Assembly: GCA_022410635.1 (NCBI GenBank)
Contig: JAJVDF010000257.1
Location: 900,125 to 964,124 of the forward strand
From: Tretioscincus oriximinensis
Lineage: Eukaryota; Chordata; Lepidosauria; Squamata; Gymnophthalmidae
Length of the DNA: 64,000 nt
Reading direction: 5' to 3'
The notes under the pieces are model-generated. The model was not told the DNA's origin and searched no databases. It saw only the letters and a program-made list of their open reading frames with translations. The position numbers and the translations under genes were made by a program. Shown here in pieces: positions 1-10,366 of the stretch; within the stretch, counting starts at the first letter, position 1; each line of letters opens with the position of its first letter.

Positions 1-84
1 TCTTCTTCTTCTTCTTCTTCTTCTTCTTCTTCTTCTTCTTCTTCTTCTTCTTCTTCTTCTTCTTCTTCTTCTTCTTCTTCTTCT
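1..84 (+). repeat. (TTC)n microsatellite
   Basis: Uninterrupted TTC/TCT repeat running into the window edge. In this window such tracts are the 3' tails of the tRNA-headed SINE called SINE-A below, so the SINE body may lie just left of base 1; that part is inference. Confidence 0.97.
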
Positions 85-1095
85 AAATTTTGCTTCTTTC
101 ATGTCCTAACATTACATAACTGATCCATTTTTAGTCCTAAAGAACTAGACTAAAGCTAGAAAAGAATGGGTTTTTTCCTGCTTTAGGTCCTGCCCACACC
201 AAGACATAGTCTGGCCTATAACTCGGAATAGGAGCTTGTCATCAGCATGCTAGTAGTCTATACTGGCATGTGGATGGCCAAGGTCTATCCTGGCCTTAGC
301 CCAATTCTTCAGGTCTGAAGATGGATTACGTTTATGTTGGAAGAGCACCAAAGTTGCTATTATTTATATGAAAGTTTCCTATATTCTAGAAAAAAAAAAT
401 GCCAGTGTTAAAAAATTTTTTTTTAATGTGGAAATCAGGCAAATAAACGAGCCAAATTCTAAGCACTAGATCTTTGAAATTACTCTGACAAAACAACACT
501 GGGAAGGAAATATACAACATGCCCTAGGAATGCAACTTCCCCTTGGATTTTCTTTATGTATTTCAATCCTCATGCATTTTTCTATATATAAAAAATCAAA
601 TTCAAACAAATGATTATACCTTTCTACTATTCCCTTATAGGGAATGCCCAATCTCGTACAGTCTCCCAAGCATATAGTATTTCGTACCTCAGTTGAGGAT
701 GTTTTCCTCCAGACAGCCAATCTATCTTTTTATTCCATTTCCTTAATTGGCCAATTGAAGTTGAAGCAATAACACATGAACTAAAAATTTGGAATTATAT
801 ACATCTTTAGCACTCTAATTTTTGTTAAGTGATTCATCAGTCTTTTTTCCCCATTTTTTATTAGGTCTTTTATCTTTTTACAAACTGTGGAATAATTTGC
901 TTGTTTAAGTTTGCAAAATCCTGAGTCAGGATCACTCCTACATGTCATTCTTTTCAGATCTGGTTTTAACCCATTCATGTCTTGAATCTCTTTTTGCTGG
1001 TTTGGGGACATTTTATATATGTATTGCATTTTTATTCTGCATATACCCAAACATTTCAGGGTGAGCTACAGGAATTAAAAACAAAATGTAAAATG
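85..1095. other. Mostly unique AT-rich sequence, with a MITE-family fragment at about 180-305
   Basis: No host exon seen. Bases 180-305 contain ctatactggcatgtggatgg and related text shared with the palindromic element at 10367-10532. The minus-strand ORFs at 466-720 and 781-1050 show no domain I recognise. Confidence 0.5.
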
Positions 1096-1174
1096 TATAG
1101 TGCTCAAAACAGTTAAGGGAACACTTTAACATAACTTGTGTTAAAATGTTCCCTTAATTGTTTTGAGCAGTATA
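1096..1174. mobile_element. Short palindromic MITE, Tc1/mariner type (copy 1)
   Basis: The arms tgctcaaaacagttaaggga and tcccttaattgttttgagca are inverted complements around a short AT loop, bounded by TATA on both sides, which fits TA target use. Two more copies occur at 30291-30374 and 31075-31156. The end sequence (actgctcaaaa...aagggaacac) resembles Tc1-like transposon termini known in fishes and other vertebrates. There is no room for a transposase, so it is non-autonomous. Confidence 0.75.
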
Positions 1175-1689
1175 TATACTAAACACAGTGGGTGCATCTA
1201 CATGTATGCCATGCTCCTGTTTTAAATNATCATCATTTAATCAAATGATTAGNAGATCATAATTCCATGTGCCATCATAAGACAACAGCAGTGGCACAAG
1301 GATGCATAGTGACCTTCCCTAGTCCTGCTCATTCTTGGTCCTTGCCAGCATGAAATCCCCAAATATGTACAATGCTGCCATTTGCACATGTTTGATCATG
1401 CTTTTTTGGCACTGCACAAGCCAAGATGGCAGTACGCTGAACCAATTCAAATTAAGAATTGCACAAAGCAGGAACGCCCATTGGAGAATCAAAATTGGAC
1501 AGGCAACAAAATAGGAAACACAGATACTAGGATCAACCTGTTTGTGGATGATGCAATGGTAACATCTGATTAACCACTATCAATGATTAAATAAGTCCTG
1601 AAATCCTCATAAACTTCTCCAAATTTATAATGGCTTCTTTAATCATAAATTCCAATTAAGAAATGCAGGAGAAATAGTTTCTGACAAAG

Positions 1690-2152
1690 AATTTCTTGCA
1701 GCTCTGTTCATAAGTCTGAACTATCACTTTGATCAGAAGGTTGCTGTTTTGGAAGCATTAGAGGATTTGACTCTGGAATGTGCTCTGGATTATCTGTTGC
1801 ATGCAAATGCAGGAAGTGAAGGTAGATCAGATTTCAAAGGCAGCCATTTGTGCACTAACTCCAAAGGAAAGGTAAAGAGTGAGAAAATTGCTCAATCTAA
1901 CCAGAAGGGGCAGAGATCCCACACAGCATTCTTACTTGACAGTGAAGAGCAGAAAAATGATAGTGATTTATTCTTATTAGACACAGNAGCTACAGTCCAC
2001 ATGGTGCATGACAGAAAACTGCTGCCTGAGATTATGCCTTGTAAGGGAAGGTTTATATCTATCAATAGAGATATTTTTGAAGCTCATGAGAAAGGTTCTG
2101 TTGAAACCTGCTTTGTTAGCTCTGATGGAGAATACATGCCTCAAACAATGCA
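1690..2152 (+). pseudogene. copia gag C-terminus and protease remnant
   Basis: Upstream of the ORF starting at 1749 the frame reads a copia-gag-like LEALEDLTLE...DYLL motif (compare the usual LE-R-E-LTLE-V-LL). Further on comes FLLDT-X-ATVHMV, the D-S/T-G-A protease active site with its following H; the G codon is hidden by an N at 1987. No gag zinc knuckle (CCHC) is left. The remnant stops at the SINE insertion. Confidence 0.75.
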
Positions 2153-2456
2153 TGAACGGATAGTTCAGTCTCTAAGGAATCCATCTCTCATCTGGGAGAT
2201 AGAGTTTCGAAGCCTGTATCAGACGTGACGAGGGATGAGCACCTTCCACTATCCTGTAGCTCTAGCCAACCCATCTATTCGAAAGCATGAATTGCAAGAA
2301 ATTGCAACTGACTGCAAGTAGATACATGGGAACCACCATAGCCTGGTGGGGATAGAATGTAAGCCTTTGGGCAAAAATACCCTTGTAAGCCACTTTGAGT
2401 CCCTTTGAAAAGTGAGGAAAGTGGGCTATAAGAAGCCAATTCTTATTTTTCTTCTT
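2153..2456 (+). mobile_element. SINE-A inserted in the copia element
   Basis: tRNA-derived head (cggatagttcagtct, box B-like gtttcgaagcc), body with gaaagcatgaattgcaagaa, and LINE-like tail cactttgagtccctttgaaa ending in a CTT-rich run. It is flanked by a perfect 6-bp duplication aatgca (2147-2152 and 2457-2462). The copia similarity continues on both sides, so the SINE came later. Confidence 0.9.
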
Positions 2457-2699
2457 AATGCAGTTCTAGTACAAAGAGCACCTGGGAATGTTACATCAGT
2501 CCCATGCCTACTAAAGGCAGGCCATTAGATAGTCATGACAGAGCACTCATGCATGGTCATAAATGAGAACTTGGAGTGCAGTATCCAGCTGAAAAGCAAG
2601 GACCCTATTTCTATCTGAGCGGTCATAATGATCCAGAAGGAGAAAAAGAAATATTTTCTGTCCAAAAGGAAAGATGTGACCACAAGAGGTGTTTATGGT

Positions 2700-3570
2700 A
2701 ATTTCATACTAGATTAGCCCACAGATCTATGAAAAGTGTAAAGGAACGTCTCTTGAGTTGTGGAATGGATGTTATAGAATGTGAGAAAAGTGAGCAAAAA
2801 TGTGAAATTTGCATAATGGGAAAGGCAACTGCACCCAAGCTATCCAACCATGATCAGGCTCATGAGACTGAGATTCTAGAAAAAGTGTGCAGTGATTTAG
2901 TTGGACCCTTAGCGCCATCTGCAGATGAAGCAAGATACCTACTCACCTTCATGGACAGTGCAAGTAGATTTGCATACGTATGTCTAATAAAGTCAAAAGA
3001 CCAAGTGCCTGAAAATTTTTAAAGTTATCTAGCTGCTGTGAAAAATAAATTTGGCAAGGTGTCACAAATTATACAGACAATGAAACTAAATATAGCAGAA
3101 ATGAATTCCAAAGATACCTGGAAAATGAAGGGATAGTCAATGCTAGATTGGTGAAATATAGTCTGAAACAGAATGGATTAGATGAGAGTTATAACAAGAC
3201 TATATTGGAGTCAGCCAGATGTCTATTGCTACAGGCCAACTTGCCTGACCCCTACTGAGCGGAAGCTGTACACACATGTGTATACTTATNCAACAGAAGC
3301 CTACATAATGCCATAGGAAAAAGTCCTTTTGAACTTTGATGACAGAAAGCCTGGATTAAAACATCTTAAAGCATTCAGAAGCAGAGTTTTTACCCATGTG
3401 TCAAAAGAAAAGAAGGGAAAACAAAATTCAAAAGGTTATAGAGTCATGAATCCTGAGACCTATAATGTAGAAGTACTGTATGCAGTTTACATAGATGAAT
3501 GCAATGTTGTAGACACCCCAAGGCAAAAGGATAACAACTGCAAGCGATACCAGCCTAGAAGCTGAAGCAC
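2700..3570 (+). pseudogene. copia integrase remnant
   Basis: FHTRLAHRSM followed by CEICIMGK gives the HHCC integrase zinc finger. SDLVGPL and FMDSASRFAYV match the first catalytic region. QNGLDESYNKTILESARCLL (about 3168-3227) matches the conserved region with the catalytic Glu, written NG-x-x-E-R in live copies. FRSRVFTHVSKE...GYRV (ORF 3329-3565) matches the C-terminal region. Stops at about 3019 and 3258 and frame changes show it is dead. Confidence 0.82.
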
Positions 3571-3779
3571 CAACCTTCACAGAGTGGATCAGTGAGTCAT
3601 CTATTGCACCTCACACACAGTCAAAAGGAGCAATGGAGAAGACCAGTCCAAGTGAGGAGACGACTACACCTGCTGAAAGAGTATCGCAAAGAACCACAAA
3701 AGGAATAATGCCCAGGAGGTATGATGACTACATTTGCTACTCAAGTGAAGAGAATATGACTGAACCCACAACATGAGAG

Positions 3780-3898
3780 ATGTTACACTTACCCCCAGCT
3801 GAGAAAGAAAAATGGATGGCAGCTGTAAAGGAGGAACTAAACTCTCTGGAGAGAAACCAAACTTGGACACTTACAAAAGTACCACACAACAGAAAGAT
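3780..3898 (+). pseudogene. copia reverse transcriptase, N-terminal fragment only
   Basis: The frame reads EKEKWMAAVKEELNSLERNQ then TWTLTKVP, the usual start of the Ty1/copia reverse transcriptase (W--A---E---L--N-TW-LV--P). Similarity ends abruptly near 3898, before any catalytic YVDD box. The rest of RT and all of RNase H are missing. Confidence 0.8.
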
Positions 3899-3900
3899 AA

Positions 3901-4991
3901 TGCTTACATGGTATTTGCGACTAATCACTTGAGAAGGGTTTTCTTGTGTTTTTGCAAGTGCTTGTCACAGAACAGCAGAAAAAGAGAACTGAGTAAATGT
4001 ATCTTGTTTGCTCTCCAGCCCTTTTTTGCAGGCAAGACTGTACTCCAGCCCTCATACTTTGCAGTTAGCAATTTGCTCTTTTGCTTGAACAAAGAGAGGC
4101 AGAAAGATGTTGTTGTTTTATATCCCAGTAACCCTACCCTGTTAGAATCAGTAAAGTATGTTTAAAATGAACAAACTTTTGGACTCAATTATTTGGTCAC
4201 CAGGCTGCAACCATCCTCTGCTACGTAGAAAATCACAAATAAGCATATCTTTATCTCAACACAAATCTTTATATTACATGACATTAATGACACTTTTACT
4301 GCTTGCTAACTCTGCTAGGGTATTTGTTCAGTTATGGAATACAGTTCTTACTTATTACCCTCTTCAATCAAGTATCATCCTGTTGAAGGCAAAGGTCCAA
4401 CATTAGGTTTATTGCACTTTCTGTCACAATCTATAAAGAGTGCTTAATAGAACCACTCTGGAAAACTTTCACGTAATCTAAATAAGAGGGGAATGTATGC
4501 AATCCTTAGTGTATTTAGAAAGAAAATGTCTTGGAATTGTTTTTTTTTAATCTTAACACAAAGAACAAGCACTTTCATTATGGGGCAAGGCTCTTAAATA
4601 TGTCTACACTGCAACTCATAAACACAATTTTGGACTCTAAGATCAAATGAACTAGTTCCTTGATTGATATTGGAAACTCAGGTATCAGAAAATATTTGTG
4701 CTAGGCTGCTGGATTAAATCAGCAGGGAAATACCAGGGGATACAACCACACCATGGATCAGCCTATTAGGTAGCCAGCCACAAGGCTATGGAGAAGGAAA
4801 ACTGCTGGGTCATTTTTACACTTGCAACTGGAATCAGCTACCTTTTAGTCACATAGTCCTTTGCATTTTGGACACTTGTAGAATAATCTCAGAATTGCTC
4901 CAACCCACACTCAAGCTTGTATGAGATTTGAAACCTGCTATGAAAGCTCTATTGGCAAGAGTGAATGTTCTTAAGTTTCTGATTCCTAGAT
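3901..4991. other. Unique sequence, no gene seen
   Basis: ORFs at 3812-4165 and 4158-4406 show no known domain and no splice-site or codon-use support. Text such as aatgaaaatttt repeats is absent. I regard it as intergenic. Confidence 0.5.
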
Positions 4992-5502
4992 TAAGGTTGC
5001 CATATGTCCCAGGAAGGCGGGACAATCCCGGCTTTGGGGACTAAAATATAGTCCCCTCCGGGTTTTAAGAGAACATCCCGGATTTTTACATTCNCCGATG
5101 CTGCATCAGGGAATGTAAAAATCCAGGATTTTGAAGGCAAAGGAGCTGTCAGGGCTGACGGCTGCAGCCCGGTAATGCTTTCCGGGGTCCTGGAAGGAAC
5201 CTCGGAGCATGCCGTAGCTGCTCCAATGCTGGAGGCGGGGTTTCGTGCTTTCTGTCAGGCAAAGCGTGGCAACTCGCCTCCAGCAGAGGAAAAACGCCTG
5301 GGTTTTTGACAGAACAGAGCTTTTGTGCAGCTCTGTTCTGCCTGTCTCACCACAAGCGTCCGTGTGCGTGCATGTGTGTGTATGCATACGCATGTGTGTG
5401 TGTGCATGCGTGTGGGTGGGTGTGCACGCATATACGTGTGCATGCACATGCGTGCACCCCCACCCCATCCCGGTTTTGGGCTGCCAGAATATGGCAACCC
5501 TA
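4992..5502. mobile_element. hAT-like non-autonomous DNA element with 8-bp duplication
   Basis: The left end aggttgccatatgtccc and right end gaatatggcaacccta are inverted repeats. The flanks tcctagat (4984-4991) and tcctagag (5503-5510) form an 8-bp target duplication with one mismatch, typical of hAT elements. The interior has repeated tcccgg-attttta units and a long TG/CA tract. No transposase is present, and the overlapping ORFs at 5106-5822 are products of the TG/CA repeat. Confidence 0.7.
5356..5457. repeat. Imperfect (TG)n/(CA)n tract
   Basis: Alternating purine-pyrimidine run (gtgtgcgtgcatgtgtgtgt and similar) with many CG and CA steps, inside the hAT-like element. It could adopt Z-DNA. 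Confidence 0.9.
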
Positions 5503-5861
5503 TCCTAGAGTCATGTACAAGCAGGCAATTTGCTGGCTGCACTCATTGCATAACATCTCAGTGGTCTTTTGCAGCACTTATGACATTACATTTGATCTTC
5601 TGGCAGCAGCACCATATCTACAACATTATATGGATGATGGAAGCCCAAGGAATGCTAGAAAGAACTCCTGTGCAGCCAGGTACTTGCCTAGTTGGTCCTG
5701 ATGGACTTTCTCCAGCTACCAGGTCATCATGCTCACTCATCCATCCTATGAAGGTAAGCTGGGACGAAGAAGAGGAAATAGAAGGAGGGATGAGGACCAC
5801 TGNTCCTGGGAAGACCAAATAATCCTGAATTTCTGAGGCAAACTAAGAAATGTGGTAACCC

Positions 5862-5975
5862 TAGGATAGCTGCAGCTTTCATGGGTGTGTAAAGGAGGAA
5901 ATTTCAGCAAATGTTGCAGAACTGCTAAACTTCTTATTTTACACATCCATGAAAGCTGCAGCTTTCCTATCCTGG
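5862..5975. repeat. Inverted repeat (MITE-like)
   Basis: Arm aggatagctgcagctttcat (5863 onward) pairs with atgaaagctgcagctttcct (5949 onward), extending to gggtgtgtaa / ttacacatcc, with a spacer of about 44 bp. The right arm carries one extra copy of cagcttt. No transposase and no clear target duplication. Confidence 0.65.
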
Positions 5976-6143
5976 TTTTTTAAAAAATTCTAGGGCCTAG
6001 GAGTAGTTAAACCTCTAAGCAAGGGAGGTTGTATTTTAAAGCCCCTGAGCCCACTTTTACTTGCCTGAAGAACAAAATCTGGTTTACTTTTTTACCAGAC
6101 TATTTTTTAGGACTGAAGAAGAAAGAACTGAAGAAGGTTTAAA

Positions 6144-6444
6144 GCAGCAGTTCCCAACTTTTTTTTGGCCATGAACCACTTGAGCACTTCTAAAATCCTT
6201 CTAACCCTAACCCCCCACCCCTGTGACATTTATTTCTTATTATTTTATTTAAAAAGTGAACTCCTATTCATGTAGAGGACGCTTAAGAGGCCATTAACTT
6301 GTATGTCACAATATACATTTATATACTGTATATTAGCCCCCTGGAACCATAAGAAATGCACACACAAAAATAAAAAAATCCCCTATTAATAACTCATTCA
6401 CAAATTGTCACCATATGGGGCATGTGCCCACGTTGGGAACCATG
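6144..6444. mobile_element. hAT-family non-autonomous element
   Basis: The left end cagcagttcccaactttttt and right end acgttgggaaccatg are the inverted ends seen in many vertebrate hAT elements. A perfect 8-bp duplication ggtttaaa flanks it (6136-6143 and 6445-6452). About 300 bp, with no coding capacity. Confidence 0.85.
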
Positions 6445-6485
6445 GGTTTAAAATAAAGGTGTGATCACAGTACGAGTAAAGCAAA

Positions 6486-6774
6486 GCACGGATAGCTCAG
6501 TCGCTTAGGAATTCGTCTCTCGCCTGGGAGATGGGGTTTCAAAGCCCTGTGTGGGACGTGGGGAGGGGTGAGCACCTTCCACTAGCCTGTAGCTCTAGCT
6601 AACCCAGCTATTCGAAAGCATGAATTGCAAGAAATTGCAACTGACTGCAAGTAGATACATGGGAACCACCAGAGTCTGGTGGGGAAGATAGAATGTGAGC
6701 CTTCGGGCAAAATACCCTTGTAAGCCACTTTGAGTCTCTTTGAATGGTGAGAAAAGCAGGGTATAAGAACCCAG
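6486..6774 (+). mobile_element. SINE-A copy
   Basis: A nearly complete and well-preserved copy. Head gcacggatagctcagtcgct, box B region ggtttcaaagccc, body agcatgaattgcaagaaatt, tail ccactttgagtctctttgaa and ataagaacccag, then directly a GTT-based microsatellite. The head looks tRNA-derived (box A tagctcagtcg). Confidence 0.92.
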
Positions 6775-6848
<74 letters not shown>

Positions 6849-6927
6849 ATTGTCCTTCTCCTTCTCCTTCTCCTTCTCCTTCTCCTCCTCCTCCTCCTCC
6901 TCCTCCTCCTCCTCCTCCTTCTTCTTC
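6774..6927 (+). repeat. Mosaic trinucleotide microsatellite, SINE tail
   Basis: Ordered blocks run (TTG)n, then alternating TCG/TTG, then TCC/TTC, then (TCC)n, then TTC. Low-complexity ORFs on both strands (poly-V, L, N, D, E, K) are artefacts of this tract, not genes. Confidence 0.97.
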
Positions 6928-6989
6928 AATAGCAAATCTGCCTCAAACATTACCAAAAAAGAAGATCCTTTCAATCCGTACGGATTTAT

Positions 6990-8229
6990 GAACTGATTTC
7001 ATTCAACAGTTCCTTTGGAGCAAAGCAAAGCAATAATCAGAGCTCAATTCAAAATACAAAGACAAGTGATAGAAAAGAACTATACCTGAATCTTTATGTG
7101 CAGTTAAAACTACATATATATATATTAAAGGGAGTGTGTCTGTGTGTGAGTATCCCTCTATCCCTCCCCAAGACATGTCATTTGTGTAACAGCTCTGACA
7201 AGATTGCCAAGGGTCTCTTCTTTTCACTTTGGAGGTGCTTTTAAGGGTGCTGTGGGAATGGGAAGGTGAAATGAAAAGGGGGGGGGGGAGAAGGAGGTGT
7301 TGGGGGGGGGAGAGAGTTATCCTCGCAGCTTTTCACAGTCAAAACCAGAGCCCATTGCCAGTAATGTGAGAGTGCTACATCAGGCGCCAAATGGATAAGG
7401 CTGTAGACAGCGAGGCCGAAGCGTTGATCCTTGCCAGCACCTGCAGATAGGAGTCAAATAATTGGCACATGTTAAAAAGAGAGAGAGAAAAAGAGACTTG
7501 TTAGATGTCCGTATTTTCCAACCGTGTCTGGCAGGGGTCCCTGCAAGGAATTTAATCAGCAAGAGTTGTTTAAAATGGGCTTTGAACAACAAGCCCTGCA
7601 CTGCTAGTAATGAACTTCATATCATCTGCAACTCCTGTTTGCTGACGACATTCAATTTGTTAATTCTGCAGCTGGTGATAGGGGTCAGATAGGAAAGTGA
7701 CGATTGTTTTTTGAGTTCCAACCTCTGCTCACATCTTCCTAATTAATCCTTTTAGGAGCAACCAGCCGACAGAGAGGTGTGGAGCTGAGGGAGGAGGACC
7801 AGAGGGCAGAAGAAGAGAAAGGAGACCGAGTTGCTAATGCTGCCCCCTGCTTCCTTATCTGAGTCTGAAAGGCAGAATGGAAGGAAAAGTGGGGATAAAA
7901 TCACAGCATCCTCTCTATCGGTGTCACAGAGACAGATTGTTGTTAATGCTGCTGCTGCTGCTGTTGTTTTCAAAGGAATAACTGTGTTCGTCTGTGTTAG
8001 TCTCTAAGGCGTTGTGGGACCCTTGGCTAGATAGTGTTTTGGTTGCGATTGCTCTCACACGTTGGTTGCATACTTTGCCAGTGTAGTTTGGACTCACTGC
8101 TTACTTGAAACCTAACCAAGGTACCGTCAAAGAAGGTCACAGGTCCAAATATTGGGGGAGTTTGCATTGCGTCATCATCTATGACTTTGACCCTTTCTGC
8201 ATTGGGTCTTATTCCATGCTATTTGAATT
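6990..8229. other. Unique intergenic block, possible conserved element at 7330-7700
   Basis: No repeat family recognised between about 7330 and 7760. The text carries no long ORF but has a balanced composition, GATA motifs (tggataagg, ggtcagatagg), E-boxes (cacctg, cagctg) and TAAT cores, the look of a conserved non-coding element. G runs occur at 7279-7309. Conservation cannot be tested here. Confidence 0.35.
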
Positions 8230-8470
8230 AGCCCATTGCATTATGATAATGAAATGGGCTCCAGCCCTTCCTCCCCCTTGCTTTCACCCATGACTCCACC
8301 CACTCACTCACTCCTGTGTCTCCTATCCCCTATTCATTTGCTGCTTCTTTGTTTAGTTCCTTTTTCTTTTGGTTTTCCTTTCCATCCTTCTTCCTTTCCT
8401 TCTTTATCTTCCTTCCTTCCTTTCCATCTTTTATCCATTCCTTTCCTTCGTTTCCCTCCCAGTAATGGTC
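8230..8470 (+). repeat. Pyrimidine-rich low-complexity block
   Basis: Begins at aatgggctccagcccttcct and runs into CCTT/TTCC-rich text. The opening matches the start of the larger block at 16931 (aatgggctctagcccttc), so both come from one repeat family. Confidence 0.6.
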
Positions 8471-9010
8471 CCAGTATTGAATCCTGAGGTATTCTACTTC
8501 TCACATCTTTTCACCCAGAAAACTGTCCATTTATTACTTCCCTCTGTTTTCTGTCACTTAGTCAGTTTTTCAACCCAGGACTCTGGTCCCTGTGGGCTGC
8601 CAAAGTTCCAAGCCCNGCCACTGACTCTTGAGGCTGCTGAAGTTCCAAGCCCTAGGAATCCTAGGCTCTGTCTTGAAGAACTGGACTAAAATCAAGGAAA
8701 AGCAAGTTCTTTTCTGGCTTAAGCTAGTTTTTCAGAATTAAAAATATGTGAAGGAACAGCGCCCAAGACAGGCTCCTATTCAGGGATATAAAGCGGAATA
8801 AGGCTGAGTGCAAAAAAGAGCTAAGATTCCATATTATATATAGAGCCTATTTTCATTTTTCTTAAATCTGGTTAGAATTTCCTTCAGTTACAACTCCAAA
8901 TTAATTTCCATTTTGATTACTTTCATTTCTTAATTTCTTATGCAGGGCCTTTAGTAGGAACATGTTGTTAATAAAAGCCCTGCATATAAAATTAAGAATA
9001 CATTAACTGG

Positions 9011-9131
9011 GTTTTTTCCCTCATATAAGAAGAAGAAGAACTGGGTTCTTATACGCCGCTTTGAGTCCCTTTAAAGGTGAGAAAAGCAGCGTATAAGAAC
9101 CCAGTTCTTCTTCTTCTCATATGAGGGAAAA
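9011..9131. repeat. Template-switch palindrome at a SINE tail
   Basis: The left arm (about 9011-9053, ccctcatataagaagaagaa and onward) and right arm (about 9085-9129) are inverted copies with one mismatch over about 45 bp. They include non-SINE flank (ccctcatat / catatgaggg). The spacer is itself the inverted SINE tail (gctttgagtccctttaaagg). Confidence 0.85.
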
Positions 9132-9390
9132 AAGGCACTCAAAGCGGCTTACAAGGGTATTTTGCCCGAAGGCTCACATTCTATCTTCCGCACCAGGCTA
9201 TTGTGGTTCCCATGTATCTACTTGCAGTCAGTTGCAACTTCTTGCAATTCATGCTTTCGAATAGCACGGTTGGCTAGAGCTACAGGCTAGTGGAAGGTGC
9301 TCAGCCCTCCCCACGTCTGACACAGGGCTTCGAAACCAGATCTCCCAGCTGGGAGACGGATTCCTTAGCAACTGAGCTATCCGTGCCTGC
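9027..9390 (-). mobile_element. SINE-A copy (reverse) with inverted tail duplication
   Basis: Reverse-oriented SINE-A: body gcaattcatgctttcgaata, head end ctatccgtgcctgc. Its tail is rearranged. Instead of reading straight through, the sequence contains an inverted copy of the tail plus flank (see 9011-9131). Confidence 0.9.
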
Positions 9391-10128
9391 CACGGATAAG
9401 GTCAACATTGTTGTAGTTTCTATTGCTTTAGTCAAGAGTCAGATAACTCCTGTTTGCTTATTTTCTGGTAAGATAATTTTCCTAATACTTTCTCCAGACA
9501 ATTCTTCTTGTCTTTTAGTCAACTCAAGTTGCTAGTCTTGCCCAAATTGTTGCATTCTGTTGCCTAAAGCAATAATTTCCCTGCAATTCTTGGCTTCCAT
9601 TTTTACATTTCCATTAGTGGATTCAAAGAACTTTTATAGTGCAATTCCAATGGTTTAGAACTTTAGATTTTTCTAATTGCACATTTGATTTCCATTCCCA
9701 CGCTTCCATTTCAGTTTCGGTAAAGACTATAGTTCTGAGTATGAACTGTCATCGGTCCATAAACGTTTCAGTAATGATGATTCAAACTTATTTTTTCTTT
9801 CGTTCCTGAAGAGATACTATACAACTTTTTTAAAAATTCTCTTTGGGAGAGATTTGATTGAAAGCAGTTTATAATAATCCTGTTCTCGGCAGTATACTAG
9901 ATTTTCCATTTTTATTTTTGTCTTTCTATCAGTTGGCATTTCCATCCCCTGGTGACCTACCAAAAGGAAACAGCACATTTTTCTCCTTGATGCCCAAGTG
10001 TCATAGCATTAAATGTGGCCCCTTGACGGAATAGGCAGTGGTCAGTCAAATTTGGATCATTTTTCTTCTTCTGCATCCTCGTTTGAGATCGTCTAGGTAA
10101 CCTTTCTGAAAGCAAAGCTTCCATCACA
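9391..10128. other. Unique intergenic sequence
   Basis: No repeat, ORF or gene recognised. Confidence 0.5.
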
Positions 10129-10219
10129 ACCCTAACCTTAATCCTAACCCTAATCCTACCCCCAATACTAATGTTGACCCAGACCCTAAATGTAATTCTA
10201 ACTCTAATCCTAACTAACT
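10129..10219 (+). repeat. Degenerate telomere-like (CCCTAA)n block
   Basis: Consecutive degenerate units such as aaccctaaccttaatcctaa and ccctaatcct, drifting to ctctaatcctaac. It resembles an old interstitial telomeric repeat. The minus-strand ORF over it (repeated VRIRVRI) is a translation artefact. Confidence 0.75.
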
Positions 10220-10366
10220 TCCTCTTTTCAGAGCACCAGTGGAGAAAAGGAGGGGAGTTACAAGAATTCTGGCCACTGTTGAACATGCGTGGAGATAAAA
10301 GAGGGAAGGAAGGAAGAGCATGTATACCAGAGAGCTATGGGTGAATTTGTAACAGGAAATACTACA

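Larger units (their letters stand above)
1680..3900 (+). mobile_element. Degraded Ty1/copia retrotransposon
   Basis: The order of recognisable pol parts is that of Ty1/copia: gag C-terminus, aspartic protease, HHCC integrase zinc finger, integrase core, integrase C-terminal region, then the first part of the reverse transcriptase. Placing integrase before RT is diagnostic of copia rather than gypsy or retroviruses. The frame is broken by stops and shifts, LTRs are not visible, the RT is cut off near 3898, and a SINE sits inside (2153-2456). It is an old, dead copy. Copia elements are uncommon in amniotes. Confidence 0.85.

Noticed and set aside
781..1050. Minus-strand 89-codon ORF as a LINE or host exon
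   Set aside because: No motif that I can match; no splice-linked neighbour.
1382..1573. INLFVDDAMV as a copia YVDD box
   Set aside because: It lies upstream of gag in the copia order and the surrounding residues do not match; probably chance.
5106..5822. ORFs of 87-165 codons on both strands
   Set aside because: They cross a TG/CA tract and a hAT-like element; Cys/His/Val runs follow from the repeat.
6486..6560. Possible tRNA gene
   Set aside because: The tRNA-like head is part of a dispersed SINE repeated many times in the window; it does not fold into an acceptable acceptor stem and continues into the SINE body.
6582..6996. ORFs with poly-Glu, Asp, Asn, Val or Leu
   Set aside because: They are translations of the trinucleotide SINE tail at 6774-6927.
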